Assembly: GCA_002378585.1 (NCBI GenBank)
Contig: DFSJ01000007.1
Location: forward strand, 5,444-17,780
Source: Flavobacteriaceae bacterium UBA3440
Lineage (GTDB): Bacteria; Bacteroidota; Bacteroidia; Flavobacteriales; Flavobacteriaceae
DNA length: 12,337 nucleotides
Reading direction: 5' to 3'
Shown here one piece after another: positions 1 through 6,352 of this stretch (the first letter of the stretch is position 1; the number at the start of each line of letters is the position of its first letter). The notes under the pieces were generated by a model that saw only the letters and a program-made list of their open reading frames with translations, did no database searches and was not told where the DNA came from. The position numbers were made by a program, and so were the translations under genes.

Positions 1-633
1 GGTGGATCTGGCCAGCAAATGAAAATCACCAACACCATTTTGGGTCGTATGCAGTCAGCTACTACCTGTAGCTCATGCGGTGGTGTGGGTCAGCTCATCG
101 ATTCCAAACCGGACCAAGCTGATGCTCAGGGCATGGTGGTTAGAGAGGAAACAGTTTCCATTCAAATACCTGCTGGGGTTGAAGAAGGGATGCAACTGAA
201 AGTCTCCGGAAAGGGGAATGATGCACCAGGTCAAGGGATTCCAGGTGACTTGATTGTTTTGGTGGAGACCCAAGAACACGAGACCCTAAAAAGGGAGGGG
301 GATAACCTGCACTATGATTTATACATCAGTATTTCAGAAGCTGTGTTAGGTGCTTCTAAAGAGATTGACACGGTAGGTGGAAAAGCGAGAATTAAATTAG
401 ACCCGGGAATTCAATCCGGTAAAATATTGCGTCTCAAAGGCAAAGGTGTGCGCAACATCAACGGTTATGGAGCCGGGGATTTGTTGGTGCATATCAATGT
501 GTGGACCCCTAAGGAAATCAATAAAGAACAGCGCCAGTTTTTTGAAAAAATGGCGGATCACGAGCATTTTATTCCCAAGCCGGAAAAGTCAGACAAATCA
601 TTTTTTGACAAAGTTAAAGACATGTTTGCCTAG
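1..633 (+). CDS. dnaJ: Chaperone DnaJ (Hsp40), C-terminal part, 5' truncated by window
   Basis: Co-chaperone that delivers unfolded substrates to DnaK and stimulates its ATPase in the cytoplasm. The frame is open from base 1, so only the last 210 residues are present; the J-domain and first half of the zinc-finger region lie upstream. The fragment opens with GGSGQ, the tail of one CxxCxGxG repeat, and holds one complete repeat, CSSCGGVG (fragment residues 23-30). The two-part substrate-binding beta domain follows, with VSIQIPAGVEEGMQLKVSGKG, the HYDLYISISEAVLG segment and the LLVHINVWTP strand, then a charged tail ending FFDKVKDMFA. No further Cys pair follows CSSCGGVG; the expected last zinc-binding repeat is replaced by a linker around DSKPDQADAQ. 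I believe this is common in flavobacterial DnaJ. An ATG at 19 is internal, not a start. A strong hairpin follows the stop codon. Confidence 0.95.
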   Translation, partial: GGSGQQMKITNTILGRMQSATTCSSCGGVGQLIDSKPDQADAQGMVVREETVSIQIPAGVEEGMQLKVSGKGNDAPGQGIPGDLIVLVETQEHETLKREGDNLHYDLYISISEAVLGASKEIDTVGGKARIKLDPGIQSGKILRLKGKGVRNINGYGAGDLLVHINVWTPKEINKEQRQFFEKMADHEHFIPKPEKSDKSFFDKVKDMFA

Positions 634-635
634 AA

Positions 636-668
636 GAATGCCTTGGATGTAGTACATTTAAGGCATTC
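636..668 (+). other. Long imperfect hairpin between dnaJ and the MscS gene
   Basis: The arms are GAATGCCTTGGATGT (636-650) and ACATTTAAGGCATTC (654-668), with a 3-nt AGT loop. The outer nine pairs are perfect. The next two positions pair only as G·U wobbles in + strand RNA (they would be C/A mismatches in the opposite RNA), followed by four more perfect pairs. It begins 3 nt after the dnaJ stop and ends 12 nt before the MscS start. No T-tract follows, so it is not a standard intrinsic terminator. It could be a processing, stabilising or attenuating element that lowers expression downstream of dnaJ; that role is inferred. Confidence 0.7.
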
Positions 669-679
669 CATATCGGCAA

Positions 680-1552
680 ATGATGATAAGAACCCTGCGC
701 AATTTTTGGGAAGCGATTATCGGTTTTCTCACCAAACCTATTTACGAATCTGAATCAGCACACCTGACTGTAGGCACGTTAATGTCTATTATTGTGGTGA
801 TTGTAGCCATTAATGTATTGCTAAAAATCATCAAAAAGGTGGTTAATAGCCGACTGGCTGAGGAAGATAAAAACAAGTTTGTCAGCATCTTTGGATTTGC
901 CAGGTACCTGTTTTACATATTGGCGATCATCACCATTCTGCATGCCTCCGGTCTTAACTTAACCGTATTTTTAACTGCTTCAGCCGCCTTGTTTGTCGGC
1001 TTGGGTTTTGCCTTGCAGTACCTGTTTCAGGATATTATTTCCGGCATATTGATCATCATGGATCAGTCCTTACACGTGGGTGATGTGGTTGAAATACAGG
1101 GCAAGGTGGGTAAGGTAACGGAGATCAATCTGCGTACCACCCGAGCGGTGACCAGGGATGACAAGGTATTGGTGATTCCTAACCACAAATTTTTGGTGGA
1201 GACCATTTATAACCACACACAAAATCACAATACCACCCTGGAAAAAGTCACTGTTGGTGTGGATTATGGATCTGATGTACAACTGGTCACTCAGCTATTG
1301 CTCGATATAGTATGCAGTCAAAAAGGCATCCAAAAAAAACAAAAACCCGTAGTGCTTTTCGATGATTTTGGTGAATCTGCTTTAATTTTTTCTGTGGTGT
1401 ATACCACGGGTGACAGCTTTACGGATAACCGGATAAAAAGCGAGTTGAGGTACCGAATTCACGAAGCTTTTCAGAAAAACAACATAGTGATTCCTTTCCC
1501 CCAACGCACCCTACATTGGGTGCAAACCAATCAATCGACTACCGATGCATAG
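680..1552 (+). CDS. Small-conductance mechanosensitive channel, MscS family
   Basis: Inner-membrane channel expected to open under membrane tension and release solutes during hypo-osmotic shock. The protein has 290 residues, close to E. coli MscS (about 286). Three membrane segments are visible: TM1 about 30-52, TM2 about 70-90, and the pore-lining TM3 about 91-127, which carries the Ala/Gly-rich ASAALFVGLGFALQYLFQD signature. The cytoplasmic beta domain follows (VGDVVEIQGKVGKVTEI, about 133-149, with VIPN downstream), then the alpha/beta vestibule ending in the conserved IPFPQRTLH (271-279). ATG 680 is followed directly by a second ATG at 683; the choice changes one residue. The stop overlaps the start of the response regulator by 8 nt, so the two are co-transcribed and probably translationally coupled. 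Confidence 0.93.
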   Translation: MMIRTLRNFWEAIIGFLTKPIYESESAHLTVGTLMSIIVVIVAINVLLKIIKKVVNSRLAEEDKNKFVSIFGFARYLFYILAIITILHASGLNLTVFLTASAALFVGLGFALQYLFQDIISGILIIMDQSLHVGDVVEIQGKVGKVTEINLRTTRAVTRDDKVLVIPNHKFLVETIYNHTQNHNTTLEKVTVGVDYGSDVQLVTQLLLDIVCSQKGIQKKQKPVVLFDDFGESALIFSVVYTTGDSFTDNRIKSELRYRIHEAFQKNNIVIPFPQRTLHWVQTNQSTTDA

Positions 1553-2717
1553 ACTTTTAATTGCGGAGGATGAACCAGCCATCCGCCGGGTGTTGATCAA
1601 AATAATTAAAGAAACTTTTGAGGATATTGAACTCCTTGAAGCTGTAGATGGGGTTCACGCTCTGGAGCAATTATCGGCTCATGAATGCGATGTATTGCTT
1701 TGCGATATTAAAATGCCGAAAAAAGATGGATTGGAAGTACTCCAGTGGGTACGAGAGCATCGACCTCGTGTATCTGTGGTGATGATTTCTGGACACGGGG
1801 ATTTAGAAACGGCCGTAGCCTGTATGCGCATGGGGGCAAGAGATTACATCGCAAAACCTCCTGATTTAAATCGCTTGATTGAGGCATTAAAAAACGCTTT
1901 AATTCCTCGTGAATTTTCTGCGCCTACTCCTGATCAACCAGGAGGGGAAAAGGAGGTTGCTTTTGATGCCATGTTGGGGGATAGTTCACCCATGCGAGCG
2001 CTAAAAAAAATGATTGCTCAGGTGGCCCCTACCCAAGCACGTGTGTTAATTACGGGACCTAATGGCAGTGGAAAAGAATTAGTCGCCAAGTCGCTCCATC
2101 AACATAGTACAAGAAAACAACGCCCATTTATTGCTCTGAATTGTGCGGCTATTCCTACAGAGCTCATTGAAAGCGAGTTGTTTGGACACGTTAAAGGGGC
2201 TTTTACTTCCGCGGTCAAAGACAAGGTAGGTACTTTTGAACAAGCCCATCAGGGAACACTTTTCCTAGATGAAATAGGGGACATGTCCTTATCGGCACAA
2301 GCAAAAGTGCTCCGGGCTCTTCAAGAGTCTTCTATACAGCGTGTGGGTGGGGATAAAATTATTTCGGTTGATGTCCGGCTCATAGCTGCTACCAACAAAA
2401 ATCTAGCCCTTGAAATGGCCCAAGGAAGATTTCGAGAAGATTTATACCATAGATTGTCTGTGATTATTTTGGAGGTCCCACCGCTATCGGAACGACTAAT
2501 TGATCTGCCACAGTTGGTTGATTATTTCACGCAAAAGGTTTGTGAGGAGCAAGGGATACCCAGGATAATTTGGCATAAAGAAGCTTTAACTCAATTAACC
2601 AAACATCCTTGGACGGGTAACGTACGTGAATTGAGTAATTCGGTAGAGCGATTAATTATTTTGGGAGGTAATCCAATTACTTCTTCCGACGTAGATCGAT
2701 TAGTGATAAAAAAATAA
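1545..2717 (+). CDS. Sigma-54 response regulator (receiver + AAA+), lacking a DNA-binding domain
   Basis: NtrC-type two-component regulator. Residues 1-120 are a receiver with acidic residues E8 and D9, phosphoacceptor D54 (LLCDIKMP), S82 and K104. Residues 142-370 are the sigma-54 interaction AAA+ ATPase: Walker A GPNGSGKE (171-178), Walker B TLFLDEIGDM (238-247), arginine-rich FREDLYHRL, and NPWTGNVREL-like HPWTGNVREL near the end. The sigma-54 contact loop reads GAFTSA (218-223) instead of canonical GAFTGA. The protein stops at 390 residues, about 17 after the last AAA+ motifs, so the usual C-terminal Fis-type helix-turn-helix is absent. It may act from solution or through a partner, or have lost promoter activation; these options are inferred. 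No histidine kinase is in the window. The ATG at 1545 overlaps the end of the channel gene, and the reading frame is intact. Confidence 0.93.
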   Translation: MHRLLIAEDEPAIRRVLIKIIKETFEDIELLEAVDGVHALEQLSAHECDVLLCDIKMPKKDGLEVLQWVREHRPRVSVVMISGHGDLETAVACMRMGARDYIAKPPDLNRLIEALKNALIPREFSAPTPDQPGGEKEVAFDAMLGDSSPMRALKKMIAQVAPTQARVLITGPNGSGKELVAKSLHQHSTRKQRPFIALNCAAIPTELIESELFGHVKGAFTSAVKDKVGTFEQAHQGTLFLDEIGDMSLSAQAKVLRALQESSIQRVGGDKIISVDVRLIAATNKNLALEMAQGRFREDLYHRLSVIILEVPPLSERLIDLPQLVDYFTQKVCEEQGIPRIIWHKEALTQLTKHPWTGNVRELSNSVERLIILGGNPITSSDVDRLVIKK

Positions 2718-2722
2718 ATACG

Positions 2723-4141
2723 ATGAAAAGACACATTGTTACACAACTTAGATCTGTACTGATTATTGGCATAGCGAGTGCTGCATTTTACTATGCACAA
2801 GCTCAATCCGTTGAACAAGATCAGCGGATGATCGAGCGTATTTTCGTACAATCCCTATCCGATGACAGCGCCTACGATTGGCTTCGTTATTTAACCCAAA
2901 ACATCGGCGGTCGTTTGTCGGGTTCGGTACAAGCAGAACAAGCGGTAGCTTACACCTATGAACAACTCAAATCACTTAAACTAGATCGGGTTGAAAAACA
3001 ACCTGTGATGGTTCCCAAATGGGTTAGGGGCCCAAAAGAATACGCTTATTTTGAAACAGAACCAGGAAAAACAACCAATGTTCCCGTGTGCGCTTTGGGG
3101 GGTTCTATAGCAACACCTGGACTGGGAATCAAAGCTGAGGTCATTGAGGTAAAAGGTCTATCCGGGCTGGCTGAATTGTCCGATGAGCAAGTGAAAGGTA
3201 AAATTGTATTTTTCAATGAACCGATGGACCCCAAGTTGATTGAGACTTTTTCTGCCTATGGCAAAGCAGGTAGTCAACGCACATCGGGACCTGCAGCAGC
3301 AGCGCGTAAAGGGGCCGTTGCTGTGATTGTTAGATCGCTCAACCTAGCTTTAGACGATTACCCACATACCGGGGTGACTCAGTATGGTGATCTCCCAAAA
3401 AAACAATGGATTCCTGCAGCGGCCATCAGTACGAATGCTGCCGAATTGTTGAGCAGTGTGTTGCAACTCAACCCCAAAACCAAATTCTACCTAAAACAAG
3501 CCTCTGAAAACAGGGGTGAAGTACTCTCCCATAATGTTATTGGTGAGATTAAAGGCAGTGAGTTCCCTGACGAAATCATTACCATAGGGGGACATTTAGA
3601 TTCATGGGATTTAGGTTCCGGTGCTCATGATGATGGGGCTGGATGCGTGCAGAGCATGGGTGTATTGGCACTATTCCAACAATTGGGTTATCAGCCAAAA
3701 CGAACTATTCGCGCGGTGATGTTTATGAATGAAGAAAACGGACTAAAAGGGGGAATGGAATACGCTGCTCAAGCGGTGAAGAAAGGAGAAAAACATGTCA
3801 TGGCTCTAGAAAGTGATGCAGGTGGATTTACACCTAGAGGATTTGGATTTACCGCCCAAGATACTCAGTGGGCCCAAATCAAATCCTGGTCATCTCTTTT
3901 TGAGCCCTATTTAATTGATTCCTTTAAAAGAGGTGGTGGAGGTGCAGATATAGGTCCTCTAGCGCCTCATTATCCCAAGATGGTTTTGGCAGGACTTAAA
4001 CCGGATAGTCAGCGTTATTTTATTCATCACCACGCGGCTAACGATACTTTTGAGCACATCAACAAAAGAGAATTAGATTTAGGGACGGCTGCGATGGCTA
4101 GTTTGATTTATTTGTTCGATCAATACGGTGTTCAGCCCTAG
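2723..4141 (+). CDS. Secreted M28-family zinc metallopeptidase (carboxypeptidase Q-like)
   Basis: Exported exopeptidase expected to release amino acids from peptides in the periplasm or outside the cell. The first 28 residues form a signal peptide: MKR, a hydrophobic stretch, then AQAQ, with likely cleavage after AQA. The M28 di-zinc site is complete: H291 in GGHLDSWD, D303 in AHDDGAG, the catalytic and ligand pair E337-E338 in FMNEENG, D365 in ALESDAGG, and a histidine in FIHHHAANDTFEH (435-437). The region between the signal peptide and the catalytic core (about 100-250) matches the inserted PA-like domain of plasma glutamate carboxypeptidase relatives. Length is 472 residues, normal for that group. 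The start lies 5 nt after the regulator stop, so it is probably in the same transcript. The exact substrate cannot be read from the sequence. Confidence 0.92.
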   Translation: MKRHIVTQLRSVLIIGIASAAFYYAQAQSVEQDQRMIERIFVQSLSDDSAYDWLRYLTQNIGGRLSGSVQAEQAVAYTYEQLKSLKLDRVEKQPVMVPKWVRGPKEYAYFETEPGKTTNVPVCALGGSIATPGLGIKAEVIEVKGLSGLAELSDEQVKGKIVFFNEPMDPKLIETFSAYGKAGSQRTSGPAAAARKGAVAVIVRSLNLALDDYPHTGVTQYGDLPKKQWIPAAAISTNAAELLSSVLQLNPKTKFYLKQASENRGEVLSHNVIGEIKGSEFPDEIITIGGHLDSWDLGSGAHDDGAGCVQSMGVLALFQQLGYQPKRTIRAVMFMNEENGLKGGMEYAAQAVKKGEKHVMALESDAGGFTPRGFGFTAQDTQWAQIKSWSSLFEPYLIDSFKRGGGGADIGPLAPHYPKMVLAGLKPDSQRYFIHHHAANDTFEHINKRELDLGTAAMASLIYLFDQYGVQP

Positions 4142-4156
4142 ACACTCATGTTTTTG

Positions 4157-4164
4157 TATCTTTG
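4157..4164 (+). promoter_or_regulatory. Bacteroidota-type -7 box before the prolyl isomerase gene
   Basis: TATCTTTG fits the Bacteroidota primary sigma consensus TAnnTTTG. No clear TTG -33 element lies 17-23 nt upstream; TTC at 4131-4133 is the nearest partial match. Transcription would begin near 4168-4171, which leaves only a few bases before ATG 4175 and about 16-19 before ATG 4187. It lies in the short gap after the M28 peptidase and suggests the isomerase has its own promoter. Confidence 0.6.
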
Positions 4165-4174
4165 CCCCTTATAA

Positions 4175-5119
4175 ATGAAATTATCCATGCAAGAAGGAAT
4201 TTATGCGGTTTTTTCCACCCCAAAAGGAACTATTCGGGTAAAGCTTACCCACGACAAAACCCCAGGTACTGTAGGCAACTTTGTTGCGCTGGCCGAGGGT
4301 CAACTCGAAAACACGGCAAAACCTCAAGGAACACCTTACTATGATGGTTTGAAGTTTCACAGAGTCATCCCTGATTTCATGATTCAAGGTGGATGTCCTC
4401 TGGGTACCGGAACCGGTGATGGAGGATACAAATTTGATGACGAATTTCATCCGGAGTTAAAACACAATGCTCCAGGGGTGTTGTCTATGGCCAATGCTGG
4501 TCCTGGAACCAACGGCACTCAATTTTTTATCACCCACGTGCCGACACCTTGGTTGGATGGAAAACACACCGTTTTTGGGCATGTAGTTGAAGGTCAAGAG
4601 GTCGTTGATGCCGTGGCTCAAGGAGATACTTTGTCTTCAGTAGTGATTGAGCGCGTTGGTGTTGAGGCTGCTTCTTGGAACGCGGTCGAGACTTTCCGTA
4701 ATTTTGAGGGCTCAAGACTAAAACGCTTGGCGGAAGCGAAAGCAGCACAAAAAGCGGAACTAGATCAATTATCTGCTGGGTTTAAAGAAACCTCTAGTGG
4801 ATTACGCTATCAAATTATCGAGAAAGGTAACGGAGTTCCCGCCCAAAAAGGAAAAAAAGTAAGTGTTCATTACGAAGGCTCTCTAGCCAATGGACAGGTT
4901 TTTGATTCGTCCTACAAACGCAAAGAACCCATTGAATTTGTGGTTGGCGTAGGCCAAGTAATCTCAGGTTGGGATGAAGGAATATTATTGCTTCAGGTAG
5001 GTGATAAGGCACGTTTTGTTATCCCTTCAGATTTAGGTTATGGTAGTGCGGGTGCTGGTGGGGTAATTCCTCCCAATGCCATTCTTGTTTTTGACGTCCA
5101 ATTGATGGATGTTCGATAA
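4175..5119 (+). CDS. Cyclophilin–FKBP fusion peptidyl-prolyl cis-trans isomerase
   Basis: Catalyses cis-trans isomerisation of peptide bonds before proline during folding, with two unrelated isomerase folds in one chain. Residues about 6-165 are a cyclophilin, with [13 protein letters not shown] carrying the catalytic Arg (R63), then [17 protein letters not shown] and [13 protein letters not shown] charged Ala/Lys/Glu linker (about 175-200, coiled-coil-like) leads to a C-terminal FKBP domain (about 205-314) with [31 protein letters not shown] and a terminal VFDVQLMDV strand. No signal peptide or lipobox is present, so it is probably cytoplasmic. The fusion is familiar in Bacteroidota. The first ATG (4175) gives [13 protein letters not shown]; the in-frame ATG at 4187 is a credible alternative, given the very short leader and my recollection that homologues start close to the GIYA segment. 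The gene ends at a strong bidirectional terminator. Confidence 0.93.
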   Translation: MKLSMQEGIYAVFSTPKGTIRVKLTHDKTPGTVGNFVALAEGQLENTAKPQGTPYYDGLKFHRVIPDFMIQGGCPLGTGTGDGGYKFDDEFHPELKHNAPGVLSMANAGPGTNGTQFFITHVPTPWLDGKHTVFGHVVEGQEVVDAVAQGDTLSSVVIERVGVEAASWNAVETFRNFEGSRLKRLAEAKAAQKAELDQLSAGFKETSSGLRYQIIEKGNGVPAQKGKKVSVHYEGSLANGQVFDSSYKRKEPIEFVVGVGQVISGWDEGILLLQVGDKARFVIPSDLGYGSAGAGGVIPPNAILVFDVQLMDVR

Positions 5120-5124
5120 AAAAG

Positions 5125-5151
5125 AAAAGCCTGTCGCGAGACAGGCTTTTT
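5125..5151 (+). terminator. Bidirectional intrinsic terminator between PPIase and cold-shock genes
   Basis: A perfect 11-bp stem, AAAAGCCTGTC (5125-5135) and GACAGGCTTTT (5140-5150), closes a GCGA (GNRA-type) loop. On the + strand a T-run follows the stem. On the - strand the A-rich stretch at 5118-5128 becomes a T-run, so the element can end both convergent transcripts. It sits 5 nt after the isomerase stop and 21 nt past the cold-shock stop. Confidence 0.93.
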
Positions 5152-5172
5152 ACTTTTGTACAGATATTGAGA

Positions 5173-5364
5173 TTAGATCACTTTGACGTTCACTGCGTTC
5201 AAACCTTTTTTACCTTGTTCCAGTTCAAATTCCACTTCATCACCTTCGCGGATCTCATCGATCAAGCCTGAAATGTGTACGAAATGTTCTTTGTCTGTTC
5301 CGTCTTCTTTAATAAAACCAAAACCTTTGGTGTCATTGAAGAATTTTACTGTTCCTGTGTTCAT
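5173..5364 (-). CDS. Cold-shock domain protein (CspA family)
   Basis: Small single-stranded RNA/DNA-binding OB-fold protein, acting as an RNA chaperone in the cytoplasm. The 63 residues cover the whole cold-shock domain: TVKFFNDTKGFGFIKED contains RNP1 (KGFGFI), HFVHIS is RNP2, and the C-terminal strands read DEVEFELEQGKKGLNAVNVKVI. It is slightly shorter than E. coli CspA (70). The ATG is clear because homology begins at TGTVKFFN. A -7 box lies 31 nt upstream and the leader is almost entirely A/T. The gene is monocistronic and converges on the isomerase gene across a shared terminator. Whether it responds to cold cannot be told from sequence; many family members are constitutive. Confidence 0.95.
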   Translation of the reverse strand: MNTGTVKFFNDTKGFGFIKEDGTDKEHFVHISGLIDEIREGDEVEFELEQGKKGLNAVNVKVI

Positions 5365-5394
5365 TAGAAAAAATTAAAATAATTAAATAAAGGC

Positions 5395-5402
5395 CAAAGG
5401 TA
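5395..5402 (-). promoter_or_regulatory. -7 box of the cold-shock gene
   Basis: Read on the - strand the sequence is TACCTTTG, matching TAnnTTTG. A -33 TTG is not seen at the usual spacing; the nearest is about 28 nt upstream. Transcription would begin near 5388-5391, giving an untranslated leader of only about 25 nt made almost wholly of A and T with no Shine-Dalgarno sequence. Confidence 0.65.
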
Positions 5403-5487
5403 TACTTAAATAATCGAATTAATTTGATTTCAATCAGTTATCTTTTATAAATTAATTTTATGACCCCCATAATTCTTAAATTGTCCT
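5403..5487. other. A/T-rich divergent intergenic region
   Basis: This short region separates the cold-shock promoter from the DinB-like operon. It contains two near-copies of an AATTAATTT motif (about 5418-5425 and 5450-5457). The + strand must hold the promoter of the operon starting at 5488, but I see only degenerate -7 candidates, such as TATCTTTT at 5439-5446 and TAAATTG at 5477-5483. No RNA gene or convincing hairpin is visible. Confidence 0.5.
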
Positions 5488-6021
5488 ATGCAAAGTAAGT
5501 ATCTAGTCTATCCAATTGGTCGCTTTCAGCCACCCGCTCAAATCAATGAGCAGGACATTAGTTCATTTATTGAGCGCATCAAGATGCTGGGGATAAAACT
5601 TATTTCTGTCCTCAATCAACACCCAAATATGGATTGGACCCAGTCCTACAGACCTGGATCATGGACCTATGTTCAATTGGTACACCACCTATCAGATTCG
5701 CATATGAATGCATTTATTCGCTTTAAGTGGACCCTTACCGAAGATAATCCGTTGATTAAGGCATATGATGAAAACGCTTGGGCACAGTTGCCTGATGCAC
5801 ACGGGCCTATGGAAGATGCTGTTCATTTACTCAATGCACTGCATCATAAATGGTCGATATTAATGGAAGGCATGACCAGGGAACAATGGAATCGAACGTA
5901 CGTTCATCCAGAGGGTTTACAGACAAGATCATTGGCGTTAACCTCTGCGCTCTATGCTTGGCATGGTGATCACCACCTAGCTCAAATGGAACAAGGAATT
6001 AAATTGATCGATGAACAGTAA
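5488..6021 (+). CDS. DinB/YfiT-like putative metal-dependent hydrolase
   Basis: Four-helix-bundle protein of the DinB superfamily, closest in layout to Bacillus YfiT. The N-terminal YPIGRFQPP segment (8-16), the WTYVQLVHHLSDSHMN helix and the C-terminal YAWHGDHHLAQ helix are visible. Candidate metal ligands H66/H67, H159 and H163 have the spacing expected for the three-histidine site of YfiT-type proteins. Length (177 residues) is normal and no signal peptide is present. The substrate of this family is mostly unknown; some relatives are thiol (bacillithiol or mycothiol) transferases, but assigning that here would be a guess. First gene of a tight four-gene operon; its stop overlaps the longest reading of csaA. 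Confidence 0.85.
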   Translation: MQSKYLVYPIGRFQPPAQINEQDISSFIERIKMLGIKLISVLNQHPNMDWTQSYRPGSWTYVQLVHHLSDSHMNAFIRFKWTLTEDNPLIKAYDENAWAQLPDAHGPMEDAVHLLNALHHKWSILMEGMTREQWNRTYVHPEGLQTRSLALTSALYAWHGDHHLAQMEQGIKLIDEQ

Positions 6022-6025
6022 ACCT

Positions 6026-6352
6026 ATGGCTGACTTCGCTGATTTTACCGCTCTTGATCTGAGGGTAGGAACGATCATTGAAGCCAAAGTATTTGAGGGC
6101 GCAAGAAACCCAGCGTATCAATTGTGGATTGATTTTGGACCTTTAGGTCATAAAAAGAGCTCTGCTCAGATTACGGCAGTTTATACGCCGGAACAGTTAA
6201 TTGGTCAACAAGTCATCGCAGTGATTAATTTTCCACCTAAACAGATTGGAAATTTCATGAGTGAATGTCTGGTGCTGGGAAGTGTTTCTGATCATCAGGT
6301 AGTGCTGCTTAACCCCCAACAACCAGTGGCCAATGGTCTACCTATAGCATGA
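6026..6352 (+). CDS. csaA: CsaA-like tRNA-binding (OB-fold) protein
   Basis: Homodimeric OB-fold protein of the tRNA-binding domain family. CsaA binds tRNA and in Bacillus has been described as an export-related chaperone. The whole protein is the domain: DFTALDLRVGTIIEAKVFEGARNP at the start, then LWIDFGPLG, KSSAQIT, VIAVINFPPKQIG, and the end QPVANGLPIA. I prefer ATG 6026 (MADFADF, 108 residues), because characterised CsaA is about 110 residues and starts a few residues before the DFxxLDxR motif. It also leaves 4 nt after the preceding stop. The upstream ATG at 6011 would add MNSKP and overlap the previous gene by 11 nt. The stop overlaps the next start as ATGA, implying translational coupling. 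Confidence 0.92.
   Translation: MADFADFTALDLRVGTIIEAKVFEGARNPAYQLWIDFGPLGHKKSSAQITAVYTPEQLIGQQVIAVINFPPKQIGNFMSECLVLGSVSDHQVVLLNPQQPVANGLPIA

Noticed and set aside
653..660. TACATTTA as a -7 box for the MscS gene.
   Set aside because: It mismatches the final G and lies inside the right half of the hairpin, which explains the sequence better; TTG spacing is also wrong.
4530..4748. Open frames on the - strand within the prolyl isomerase gene (also 4181-4450 and 4815-5012).
   Set aside because: Their translations are low-complexity or unlike any family, and they lie opposite a strongly conserved coding region without start signals.
5151..5158. TACTTTTG on the + strand matches the -7 consensus and could start an antisense RNA over the cold-shock gene.
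   Set aside because: It is the T-tract of the terminator, has no TTG at the proper distance upstream, and T-rich sequence produces this match easily.
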